64,000 nt of DNA. It comes from Oenanthe sinensis (lineage: Eukaryota; Streptophyta; Magnoliopsida; Apiales; Apiaceae). Position 1 is the stretch's first letter. Every line of letters begins with the position of its first letter. Shown here one piece after another: positions 36,228 to 47,900 of this stretch. The notes beneath the pieces are model-generated. The model searched no databases. It was not told the DNA's origin and worked only from the letters and a program-made list of their open reading frames with translations. The DNA lies in NCBI GenBank assembly GCA_028671895.1, contig JAPMAC010000221.1, positions 620,001-684,000 on the forward strand, given 5' to 3'. Both the position numbers and the translations under genes were made by a program.

Positions 36228-38528
36228 CTAGTTAGATGTTTTGAGGACCCAAACAGTTTTGGATCCTTTTCTACTAACTTTAGGAGAAGCAGGCTTTACA
36301 ATTTTCACCTTTGATTTACCTGTCTCTTTTGTTGCCTTAGACTCTGGTGGAGTCTTGACAGTGTCATACCAACTTTTATCAATATAAGATTTTAGCTCAT
36401 AAAAATTGTAATACAAGTCATGATAGTCCTTACACATATAGATAGAATGAAATATGCTACCACAGTGATAACATGGTTTCTGTGGTATGTAGTGACTTTT
36501 CAGAGTCTGTGAAGGATTAGACTCTGATTTCTTCTCAATCTTTGCTTTACAATCTATAGCCAAATGGTTGTGGTTGCCACATCTATAACACTTCTTTCTA
36601 GGAGCATTAGGATCCTTTTAGTAATTGTTTGCCTTATTAATTCCTTCCTTACCATTCCTATTTCTCCTAGTTTTGGTAGACTCTGATAAGTTCTCTAGCC
36701 TTTCTTTTAATTTTGACTTAGACAAGTACCCTATATTAATATTTTTCTTAGAGTTATTTTCTCCTGTTTCATCTGTCTTTTTGTTAACAACAGGGGGACT
36801 AATGACAGATGAGTTTGTGGTTTCAGATTTTTCTTTAGGTGTCACAAACTTAACAGGAACAAATGTACTTTTGTCTTTAGTCTTATTAACTTGGCTAGCT
36901 TCTTCACTGTTATCATTCTCAACAATAGGTCTTTTGTCTTGACTCTTGTCATAGCCTAGACCAACAGTTTGACACACATTTTGATTATTGAGAATTTCTT
37001 GAACTTTTCTACCAGAGTCTGTCCAGACTCTAAACTTGAGTCTCTCTTCTTCTAGTTCTTTCTTAACATAGTCATAGGCCTTCAAGATTTCAGTGTAGTT
37101 ATGACTATGTTTCTCAGAATCCTTTTTGTATTGTTCCATTAATATTAACTCAGACTCTAAATGATCATTCCTTTTAGTCAAGGTCAAATTTTCCTCTCTC
37201 AACCTTTCACTTTCACTAGTGAGAGACCTACATGTTGTCATTATTTTATTGACCTCACTTTGCACAGTTTCTATACCATCAGAGTCTAAATTAATTAAGG
37301 ATTCATGAGTAAAGATTGATACCTGAGTTTTAGGAGATGAGGGTTCTTTGGGAGATTGTGATTTTCTTGAGGAGGATGCCATCAGTGCTAGATTTTCATA
37401 ATCAATTTCATCCTCTGAGCTTGAATCTGCCCAATCCTTTCCAGTTGATAGAAGTGCTTTTCCTTTTCCTTGACTTTTTGACTTTCTGCATTCACTAGCA
37501 AAGTGGCCCAATATTCCACAGTTGAAACATTTGACCTTTGCTTTGTCAAGTTTGATTATTGTACTCTTGTTCTTCTCAACCTTCTCATCTTCCTTCTTGA
37601 ATGATGGCCTCTTGCTAAATTTTCCAATTCTTTTGTTAAATTTCATTCTTTTGAAATTTTTTGCAAACATAGCCATCATTTGACTTAGGTCAATCTCTTC
37701 ATCAGAATCAGAGTCTGTTTCAGTAGACTCTGACTCCACAACAGCTTTACCCTTCTTCCTTGAATCCTTGATTCTAGCTTCTGTGGGTTGTTCCTGTTGT
37801 TCTTTCTCAGACTCCAGTAAGAGTGCCACAGATTTTGTCTTCACAGACTTCTTATTCTTCCTCTGTTGCATCTCCAAATCATATGTCTTGAGTCTGCCAT
37901 ACAATTCTTCTAGAGTTAGTTCATCCAAATCTCTAGCTTCCCTTATGGCTGTTGTTTTATTGTCCCACTCTTCAGGAAGTGCTCTTAGAAACTTGGTGTT
38001 TGTATCTTCAGAATCATAAACCTTACCAAGCATAGCCATCTCATTCAGAAGTTTTGTAAACCTATCATACATCTCAGTGATAGATTCTCCAGATTTAGCT
38101 TCAAAATATTCATACTCCTGAATTAGCAAAGACCTTGCATTCTTCTTGACGTCTTTAGTCCCTTGACAGTGCACTTCAAGTTTTGCCCACATCTCCTTAG
38201 CAGTGGTGCATGATATAACACAGTTTGTAAGAACAGAATCCAAACTGTTGAAGAGAATGTTTTTGACTTTTGCCTCCTTAAGGACATTCTCCTTGTCCTC
38301 TCTTGTCCATTCAGCCTTGGGTTTTCCAATGAAGTGTTCTTCAGTTACTTTACCTTCTTCATTGATTTGAGGCACAAGCTTTAAGGGCACATAGGGTCCT
38401 TCATGAATTCTTTCAAGGTAGTCAGGGTCTGTTACTTCCAGATGGTGCGGCATCTTAACCTTCCAGTGGGTGAACTCGTTTCTTTTAAGCATAGGAATCT
38501 TAGAATTGCCATCTTTGTTTCCAGACAT
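36228..38528 (-). pseudogene. E2 gag with internal TAA
   Basis: It starts MSGNKDGNSKIPMLKR at 38528, shortly after the primer binding site. The capsid-type region has the Sirevirus pattern: QEYEYFEAKSGESI, RFTKLLNEM, LRALPEEW and LTLEELYGRL. The first zinc knuckle is CFNCGILGHFASEC. A coiled-coil and Ser/Glu-rich tail lead to TAA at 36618-36620. The same frame then continues through two more CX2CX4HX4C knuckles (CYRCGNHNHLAIDC and CYHCGSIFHSIYMC) to TAG at 36228-36230. In E1 the corresponding sequence has no stop between the tail and a knuckle, so the TAA is probably a nonsense mutation. Confidence 0.9.
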
Positions 38529-38550
38529 CTTTGATCGATTTTATACGTTA

Positions 38551-38563
38551 GGCTCTGATACCA
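38551..38563 (-). other. E2 primer binding site (initiator tRNA-Met)
   Basis: The minus strand reads TGGTATCAGAGCC two bases inside the 5' LTR, complementary to the 3' end of initiator methionine tRNA, as usual for copia elements. Confidence 0.95.
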
Positions 38564-38565
38564 AT

Positions 38566-39305
38566 TGTTTTCCCAGTTGCACAAGTAGAAGGGGGGGTTG
38601 AATACTTGTGTGTCTTTTCTGCCCGATTTAAAATCAAATTAATAACAAACTCAAACACGAAGATATGAATAAGAACTATTTTGTATTATTGATTTGTGAA
38701 TACAAAACTCTCCTAGGATGTACACAAACCCTAACAGCTTCTCTGTGTTTATCACAACAACTCTCTCTATCTCTATGCTCTCACAAAAATATTACTAAGA
38801 CAATTATTTTCCCACTCTTTTACAATTAGGTTACATAGAGTTTATATAGAGAGCTTCCTATCAACTAATAACAGAAAGATAAATTACAATAGGAATATAA
38901 TTCCTAATTATTAGTTGACAGTTTCCTTGTAGAATTCTCTTTCTTTCCCATAGCATATCTGTAATTTAAATTATCTTGATCTTCGAAGACTTTCCATTCC
39001 TCTGATCTTCTGTATAGACTCTGAAATCTTCAGACTCTGATGATCTCCAGACTCTGATTAGATGTAGACTCTGATAGTTCACAGACTCTGATGATCTATA
39101 GACTCTGACCACCTTCCAGACTCTGATCTTCATGTAGACTCTGGTTTCACTTTCTACAGAAATTCCTCTATGTACAAATAACATAAATGTTGACTATCTA
39201 GACTCTGATTATATATTTTAGAGACTAGAAAGACTTATTACAGATAAACTAATCTAGACCCTGTTCTAGCATTTTGTACATCATCAAATGGATATATTCC
39301 TAACA
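38566..39305 (-). repeat. E2 5' LTR
   Basis: 740 bp, near-identical to 26637-27376. It carries the same nine AGACTCTG words at 39016-39207 and a TATA box (minus strand) at 38840-38849. It ends at TSD CAGTG 39306-39310. Confidence 0.95.
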
Positions 39306-39310
39306 CAGTG

Positions 39311-39728
39311 AGAATTACTTATGACACTTATTTAACATGTAGAATCTCACGGCGGGTCATTCCAGTGCCATGCATTGAGACATGCACTTATGTTCTTGAC
39401 TTTAGTATCACCAAACCTATGACCAATGAGATGTGGTCATCTGTCAAGAAAAATACTAGTCTTTGTGCATTATTATTGTCCTTAAATAATAATACTAGAC
39501 TAAGGAATTTTAGGAATAAGATACTATTCATATAATCTCATTTTTAAGTCACATACTTAAAGATATATAATACGTATCAAAATTCCAAGGACATTTATTA
39601 TGCTTTTAATTTATTACACAGTAAATAAAACATAATAAATAAATAATAATTAATAAAACATATTCCTTAATAATAAATATTTTCCTTAAAAAGTAAAAAG
39701 TATTGTCTCTAGAGCACAATTACTAACA
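39311..39728 (-). repeat. Split 3' LTR of the older copia element, piece 3 of 3
   Basis: It continues the LTR after E2 and ends at CTAACA (39728), i.e. LTR start TGTTAGTAATTG in the minus orientation. It matches in reverse the LTR at 2171-2640. Confidence 0.88.
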
Positions 39729-40195
39729 ATCTCCCACTTGCACTAGAGCCAATTACCCAATTATCCAATACTCATGGAACTAGTGTGAATTTCGTGCTTC
39801 TGCTGCGACAAAACCTTTGTAAGTGAGTCTGCAATATTATTATTAGTATGCACTTTACATATATGTATATCTCCTTGATCATTAATCTCATTAATTAGGT
39901 GATATCTCCTAAGTACATGCCTAAACAGCCTCCTTGGCTGCTTCGCAAGCATCAATATACTCAGGCTCTATTGTAGAATCAACAACTGTCTCTGTTGTGA
40001 ACCATTCCAGCATAAAACATCTCAATAAAAATAGATAAAACACAAAGCCAGACAGAAACATTAAATCATCTTTGTCTGTCTAGAAACCAGCATCACTGAA
40101 ACCTCTTACAACTAGCTTAACATCTCCTCCATATAACAAGAATGAATCTTTAGTCCTCTTCAAGTATTTAATAATATTCTTGACTGCCGTCCAGT
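39729..40195 (-). pseudogene. Copia RNase H remnant of the older element
   Basis: On the minus strand the tail of pol (RNase H, like 750-1290 here) is readable, with DAGF, ESTIE-type and HICKVHTNNNIADSLTK blocks, in-frame stops and small deletions. A tract AAGTGGGAGAT adjoins the LTR. The upstream part is missing, so only about 470 bp of internal sequence survives. Confidence 0.85.
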
Positions 40196-42107
40196 TGTTA
40201 TATATTATCAATATTTATTTTTTATAAAGTTAAAAAGTAATAGATACTAAAATAAAAGTAAAATTATTATAATAGATATTTTTTTATGATCAAGCATATG
40301 CCACGTGGACACCTGAAAAGCTGCCGGTCCATGTAACCTACTAACAACGCTCCGCAGACGATCAAAATCAAATTCAAAAAAAGAAAAAGAAATATTCAAA
40401 TAAAAAAAGTTCATTCTCTCTCTTTGTTAAGCTTCACCCTCTTTTTCTGTTTATTTTATTTTCAAGTTTCGCGGTTGTTAGCCCCAAAATTCACATCAAT
40501 TTCCTCCTTTCCTATACACACACCTATACATACACACTTACAAATCGGCGGTAAATCATCGTCTTTGATTCATCGCTTCATCTAATCTCTTTGTTTGATT
40601 GATGTTTTGATTACGAAACAGCTTCAATTTATAAGCAATTAACTGAATTGTTTGCTTAGATTGTGTGTTTTTGATGTAAATTAGGGTTTTTACTGAGATT
40701 TTAGTCGGTTATATATAATATGTATGTATAGACTGTTGTTTTGATGTGCTTTAATTTTGCGATTTTAGTTGATTTGTTCTTTTTTTGAAATTTAATTAGG
40801 TGATTATGTTTTTTTGGTTGGTTGCGAGTCTTGATTTGAATTTCTTTATGTTGATCTTGTATGTATGTTTGAGCTGATTTTTGTTTTAACTGATGTGTTA
40901 GTGTGTTTGTTTTCGCTGACTTGAAGGTACTGATATCGATATAGAGGATATTAGTGATTCGAGATTGTGAGTTGTGGTTTAGTGATGATACGGTTCAGTT
41001 ATTTGTTTATGGAATTGTATGTTCTGAGAGTTTACCTATCAGCAGTTATGGATGAAAATGAAGTTTTAGTTTTTTATATGTTGTCCTGGTTTTGATACTG
41101 TAATTTCTCCCGATAAAGTAGATATATGACTGTTAATGTAGAAAAGCTTAGATTTTTAAGCCTTTTCTGGCCTGAAGTTAATGATATAAGTAATTCGAGT
41201 AATGGTTAATGAAATGCTTTGGACATTTGTTATCAAATCTTGTGTGCCAGTTTGATTGTAGTAAGGACTTGAGAGATGGAATTTTTTTCTTAAAGATATT
41301 TAATAGGATGTATCTAATTAAAGACGAGAATGAAGTTTTAGTTCAGTTTTTTATATGTTTTCATGGTGTTATATTGTATATCCTCATAATAATGTAAATT
41401 TAATAGACAATTAATGAACAAAAACTATAGATTTGAATTTTCCTCAACTAATAATGCGACCTCTGTGACTTGCAACGTTTTTTTATTTGGATCCTTATTT
41501 CTAGCCTGTATTTAAAAATTTCTTTGATAAAGCGGCCTCAACTTGAATAAATGACAATTTAGAAGGCTTCGGGCTATCATAATGGCTGTAACATTATTGC
41601 ACTGATTAAAATTTGGCCTTTTTCTGATTGAACTTTATTTTTAATATTATGTATGCTGTCATCTTTGACTGAAGTTTGTGTCCGTGCTTAGAAAGTGAAC
41701 GGAAAAGTACTCCATTCTGTACCATTCCTACTATGAACACGTGACAAGAGTTAAACTTGGCCTCTTCATTTTATTTTTGACTCTGTATTTGTTATTTTTA
41801 TTATTGACATTTATGTTGGTAGTTCTCTAGATTTTTTGAAATGTGGGACCCAGATTAGAAAGAAAATTGTTTTCAAACGCTTGAAAATTTTAAAGTTATG
41901 AAAAAACCAAATAATCGTTACCTTGCACAACACCTCCTAATTATTTTTTTGAGGATTCAAAGGTAGAACAGAAATGATTTGTTTGTGTTTTTTAATCTTG
42001 TTTATATATGTGTGTGTGTGTGTATTCTGTTTCTGTACACGCTTGCTAAATGAATCTGCTAACACGCACTTTGTTCTTATCAGTGTAGGTAATTAAAAAT
42101 TCTTCTC
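40196..42107 (+). promoter_or_regulatory. ALY promoter, 5' UTR and leader intron
   Basis: A G-box CACGTG lies at 40302-40307 (within CCACGTGG). CT-rich leader sequence follows at about 40415-40520. A leader intron probably starts near GGCGGTAAATC (about 40549) or later and ends shortly before the ATG at 42108 (CAG/TAG candidates at 42081-42088). The exact transcript ends cannot be read from DNA. No other gene is seen here. Confidence 0.5.
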
Positions 42108-44957
42108 ATGGGACCAGCAAGAAAGTCCAAAAGTGTGTACAAGAGGTATTCTAATATTGATGAGGCTTCTCCTGTTAAACATGTAGAGGCTGTTGATAGA
42201 AGAGTCCCCCGGGTTAGTTTTGAATTCATTACTGATTCAGCTTACCAGAAAAAGATTTTTTTGTCCATCTTATTCTGTTATTCTCTGTGATTAGCATAAA
42301 TACTGCCATCATCTATGTACTTCATTTTTTTCCCCTAGTATCAGCCTTAGTTTCATGTTTTTATGTGATAAAATCAATATCGTCTTCATGCCGAAGCAAC
42401 TTTTTTCTTTTTGACACTGTGATGTGATCAAGAGGTTATTATGCTTGATAAAATGGTGGCCGTTCAACTAAAATATCAATACTCTAGGTTCTGTGTAAGT
42501 TGCCTAGTGTTAAACTGATTCAGAAGATTTGGCTACTTTTTTTTTGTTTGAATCCCTTTGGGATGGTATCCGCTGGCTCTGATCCTCACAAACCATCAGA
42601 GGCGAGAGAGATGAGTTTGATCAGTAATTTATGCCATGAACGTAGATGACTGATTGCAGTTCTATGGTTATGGGATGATTTCTCCAGTGTAAAATCTTAG
42701 AACTGAACTTGAATCCTTAAAGAGATGAATTTTTTAGGAAACATTGTGATTATTGCTTACAGTTTGCTATCTGAGTTCTGAGATAAAAAATTTATAACAA
42801 GGGAGTAAGGTGTTTATGGTCAAAACATAATAAAACTTCTGTTTTTAAGGAGATATGCTCAACTATTTCTCTCAGTTAAAAGCTCCAAATGACAGATGTC
42901 TGTATGTTTAGTTCCACAGTTCTATATGGCACTTATTATTCATACTTATCTGGCATGAGTGGTCTACACGTCCACTCTTTTGTTTTTCGAGAAGATGTCT
43001 ATTGCTCATATTGAGCCAAACGTTTTGTTGTAATAACTTCTTTCGTCTTATTATATGCAGAAAAGGAAGTTGTCTGACATGTTGGGGCCTCAATGGATTA
43101 AGGAAGAGCTGGAGAACTTCTATGAAGCATATCGAAAACATGGAAAAGACTGGAAAAAAGTAAGTAGTCAGTTTAAATCTAAATCACCGTCTCCAAGTCA
43201 ACAGTTGAAAATACATTCTTTTATTCAAATTTCTTTAAGCAGCAGTATTGAGATTCCTTGTAGCAATTATAGCCTACAATGACTAGGCTAATCTGTAATA
43301 TTACCTGCAACTTACTGCAATTGAGTATTAAACACTTCTTAATTTTTTTTTCATTATTGAATTGGTCTCTTAGGTGGGAGCTGTATTGCGAAATCGATCC
43401 ATTGAAATGGTGGATGCTCTTTACACAATGAATAGAGTGAGTATGATTCTCTATGTTAAAAGGATTTGTAGTTGCTTAGATACTGTACACCTTTTGCATT
43501 TCTGAAGTTTATTCCTTTTATAATTCTTTTGTGGTTATTGAAAACAAGGATAAATAATGCTTGCAGTGACTTGGAACAAATGTTTTGTTGAGTTTGTTAA
43601 TTTCTATAAGTTTTGAGACTATGGCATATTAAACTACATAGAATTTACTACCTAGCTCTAAGGTTAAAAAATTTGGGAATCCCAATTAATGAGTTCAGTT
43701 TTGTGTTACATGGTCAATTTCAATAAGTTCAAGTTATTATATTGTATATGGTCAAGTTGAGACATTTAACTATGAAAGTCAAAGAGAACATTTATTTTGC
43801 GTTGGTAGGAGCAACATCATGAAATCATGGCCTGCAGGACACTGCACACCAGAAACATGGTTGATGCTTGAACTTGAGCCTTCCAAGAAGTAATGGAGTG
43901 GACTATGTATGTTGCATGCCTTTATTTATTAGAACTAGTATCTAAGCTTGTTGCTTTCCTTTCAGGCTTATCTGTCCCTTCCAGAAGGAACTGCTTCCGT
44001 AGCTGGATTAATTGCGATGATGACTGACCACTATTGCAATCTGGTAATATTGGTATTAATATTCTGTTTGGTTGTGTGTTCATTTGATTGTATTAACTGA
44101 GCCATTTGGAGGTGTTAATTATGCTCATAAGAAACTATTGCTATCTGGTATTATTTGTATATACATTCTATCTTGTAACATGTTCATTTGATTTTTTTTA
44201 AGTGAGCCATTTGGAGATGTTAATAATGCTCATAAGATATGGACATTATCACACATATCCTACTTTTAAAGACCACCCAAGTCTGATTTCCAATACCAAT
44301 CAGTGAAACAAAGGATTCGCTTCTGGAATTTATAGCTTTATGTATGATTAACGGAACATGGCAACCTTGATATGTTTCTTGCAAAGTATTTGAAGATAGT
44401 GATCATTGCTTTAGGAAGAACATGGGTATTAATTTACTTATTTTCGTCTAGATTGCCGCAGACCATACCATATCTTATCCACTTTTGATTTGAAAACTGT
44501 GTATGTTTAAGATATAAAAAGCTTGCCACCTGTTCCACAAATAACTTCTGTATGAAACTCTAAAAATATAGTTATTTATCTTTATATTGACTTAATACAT
44601 GAGTTGGAGTACATTGTTGGTCTGTTTAGAAGACTTGATGAAAACTCTGGCTTTTGAATTTGTTCTAACAGGCTGGTAGTGATAGTGAGCAAGAAAGCAA
44701 TGAAGGTGCAGGAACATCCCGAAAATTTCAAAAGCGTTCTCAGGCTAAAGTACCACCCAAGACTTCTAAAGGATCTGACAGGCGTTGGACTTCAAGTTCT
44801 CAGGCAATTCCATCAAGTTATGACTATGTTCCACTTTTGAAAAAGAAGCGGTCTGGAGGTATGCTCTATGTATTGTGCTTATAAGTGATGGATATTTTTG
44901 TGTGCATTCAATGATACCTCTCTCCCCCCCTCCCTCCCTCTCTCTCCCCTCTCCCTC

Positions 44958-44990
<33 letters not shown>

Positions 44991-47900
44991 TATGAAAAAT
45001 GAACCTTGTGTGTGTGCACACACATACAAGGAGTATCTTCAAGATAGCATTTTTGTGAATCCATTTGGTTATGTTTTTTCCTTTATTGAACTGCCTGTAG
45101 CCAATCTTTTTGTCATGTAGCAATCCAATTTGTTCACCAATGTTTTGGTACTGAAATACATTAATTTATAGCACAGCCACATGCACCGTGTTGTCAATTG
45201 CTGATCATGTTATTTTTGTTGGTCTGCGACTTTATTCCAGCCCAACAATAATGGATAAAATTTTCTGCTTCTTATATGGCATAAATTGATTGGTCAGACA
45301 CTGTTGGCCCATTCCCTATTAACATAGTCCACTGCAATTCATTATAGGAACCCGACCTCGTGTTGTTGGGAAAAGGACGCCTCGATTCCCGGTTTCCTTT
45401 TCTCATGATAATGTAAATGGGGCTAAGTATCTTTCTCCAACCAGACAAGGTCTAAGATTCGATGGGGATGCTAATGATAGTGACGTTGGCCATGAAAATC
45501 TTATAGCATTAGCGGAAGCTTCACAAAGGGGTGGATCTCCTCGATTCTCGCGGTCAGCTAAGAGAATGGTAATAAATCTTTTATTGTTCTGCTGTTTCTT
45601 TGGCTACATATGCTATAAGTTGCTATGGAATTCTGTTTTTATGAACTGACTGACTTCCTATCAATTTTTCTTTCAAAAATCAATTTTGGCAAGGTTGGCA
45701 ACAGTGACATGGATGAAGATGAGTTAGAGAGCATGGATGCTGATAATGAGGACTATTCAAGGGATAAGAGATATATGATGAAAGCAGGAAATAAGTGTGT
45801 TTTGTCGTGGAAAGAGCCAAAACTTCAAGGGAAGAGGCTAGAAGTTGGTAACGATAAAAACAGTTGGGATGAGATTAGGGAAGCCTGTAGTGGAACAGAA
45901 GGAAAAAAACGTGAAAAATATGAAATGGAGGTTACAAATGGAAAAAATTCTAGGTATTCTCCGGGTAGGTGGAAGAGAAGTAAAAAAGTTCTTTTTGACC
46001 GAGGTACCTAATTTTCTGTTTTGGTTTTTGTTATCATTCTTGATTCTTGGGTATCTTTGCTTGGCTAATAAACAGTTTCCAACTTTTGGCTTGCGCTTCA
46101 CATACTTTTTATGTAATATTTATAATCTTAGAATTAAAAGAAAAAAAAATACATGGTAATTATATTATATAAATGTTTTATTCACTTTTATTTTTTTTAT
46201 TATTGTACATGTTAATTTTTATAATTAATAATATTTTAACAATAAAAAATTACGTTGATCTATTTATATATCTGAATAAGTTTAATTCATCATAATTATG
46301 TGTCCAACTGCACGAGTTTTGTTTCTGTTGAAGACAAACCTGAAAGAACCTACATGTCAGCATTAATCATGCCTTTTACCTTTCGTATATTAGTTTTTTC
46401 ACTTGGTTTTGTCTTTGTTAAGATGAAGCCTCTGCGTTAACTGGCCTGGAAGCTTTGGCAAATGCAGTTCTCATGCCTGAATCAACCAATGATAATGGTA
46501 AGTTTATAATTTTTTGATATTAGATGTGGCATATTGCCATTATTGATATTTATTATGTTTGTCTAAATTTCATTTTTTTACATTGTTCAGATTCATGTAT
46601 GGACCGTATTTTAGTATGCTTGAGCTTTATAAAATTATAACATATGACTTTTGTATGTGTGTGTGTATACAGGGAGAACCCCTTATATAAAATTCAAAAG
46701 AGAACCAATGTATATTACACAATACATATATCCATCTCATTATTTATCAAATACAATATAAAATTCAGTTAAACAAATTATAAACGAAGTTACGTTTTCT
46801 CTCTCTCAAAGAATCGTTAAAAAATAGTGAAAAAGTAGTTCAAAATAATTCTACAGTAAAATCAAATTCATCTAAAATGATTCTACAATAGAATCAAAAT
46901 TAAAATCAATTTTTTTCTTAAGTTTTAAGTGTTCAGTTTTTTTATGAAGGTTATGTATAGTAAGTATTCTACACTATAATCAAATTATCTGTTTTATGAA
47001 GCATAAATGTGGTTAGTTTTAGAATTATTTATGAGATTCTACGATAGAATCAAAGGGTTCTCTCTCGAACTCTATATAAGAGGGTTCTCTATAGAATAAT
47101 GGCATATATATATATGTATATATATTAGTATATTACTTCTTGTTAGATGTTTCCTAAGAGTGTTATTCTTTTATTTACAATTTTTAATGTACCATTCTAT
47201 TAAGCATATAACAAATTATGCGTCACAAGGTTGAGGGACAAAGACACGGGGACACCTCCATCAAGTATCTTGAACTTTTTGTATAAATATAACTTTATTG
47301 ACAACAATGGTTTTAACATATAACATTTAGTTTTATACTATGTGGCATGTGTTACGTCTCTTAGTAAATTTATTTTTTAGTAACTTAGTTCTCTTTTATC
47401 TTCTTCACTTTAAATTTCATATTAATATACTTTACTTAACAACTATTAGAAATGGCTTTCATATAATATACTAATTTGAGTAATTTTATTAGTTGTCTTA
47501 TGGAATAACCTTAGTATGACTTTAAGTCAACTGATTATAGAAATTACTGCAAATAAGATAATTAATAATAAAAGAATGGATCATCTGGAACTTTACTGGG
47601 GGCTCTGCCACTGACTATATGTTTTGATAAAATTACATACTTAACTATGAATATTTTTGGAGCTTTTTGACTAGCTATAGTCACTAATTCACCACTATTA
47701 GTATGCATTATCTTAATTTTACAAATGAAACAGTGTAATCAGTCTTATGGACGTTAAAGTTGTGCCTATAAAGTGAGTAGAATCTTTAGCATATCAAAAA
47801 ACATCTAATATATTTCTGAAAATGTAAGTTATGTGTTTGAACGCTTGTGTTTGAATGCTCGTTTTATAAGATCTCTGGATATATGTCAGAAACTATTTGT

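Larger units (their letters stand above)
26637..39305 (-). mobile_element. E2: Sirevirus-like copia retrotransposon, young, 12.7 kb
   Basis: Two 740-bp LTRs (26637-27376 and 38566-39305) differ at only about ten positions by eye. They are flanked by CAGTG at 26632-26636 and 39306-39310. Reading on the minus strand the order is LTR, primer binding site, gag, pol, motif-rich spacer, intact 1,636-codon accessory ORF, polypurine tract, LTR. Gag and pol each carry breaks, but the accessory ORF is whole. The AGACTCTG word is repeated across the element. E2 is inserted in the same older LTR as E1, 271 bp beyond it. Confidence 0.95.

Noticed and set aside
40467..40474. E2F-like site TTTCGCGG in the ALY leader
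   Set aside because: The last base departs from the E2F consensus and a single near-match is weak evidence, though it would suit a DREAM subunit gene.
44766..45120. Open frames on both strands around 44.9 kb
   Set aside because: They are produced by the CT/CA microsatellite within an ALY intron.
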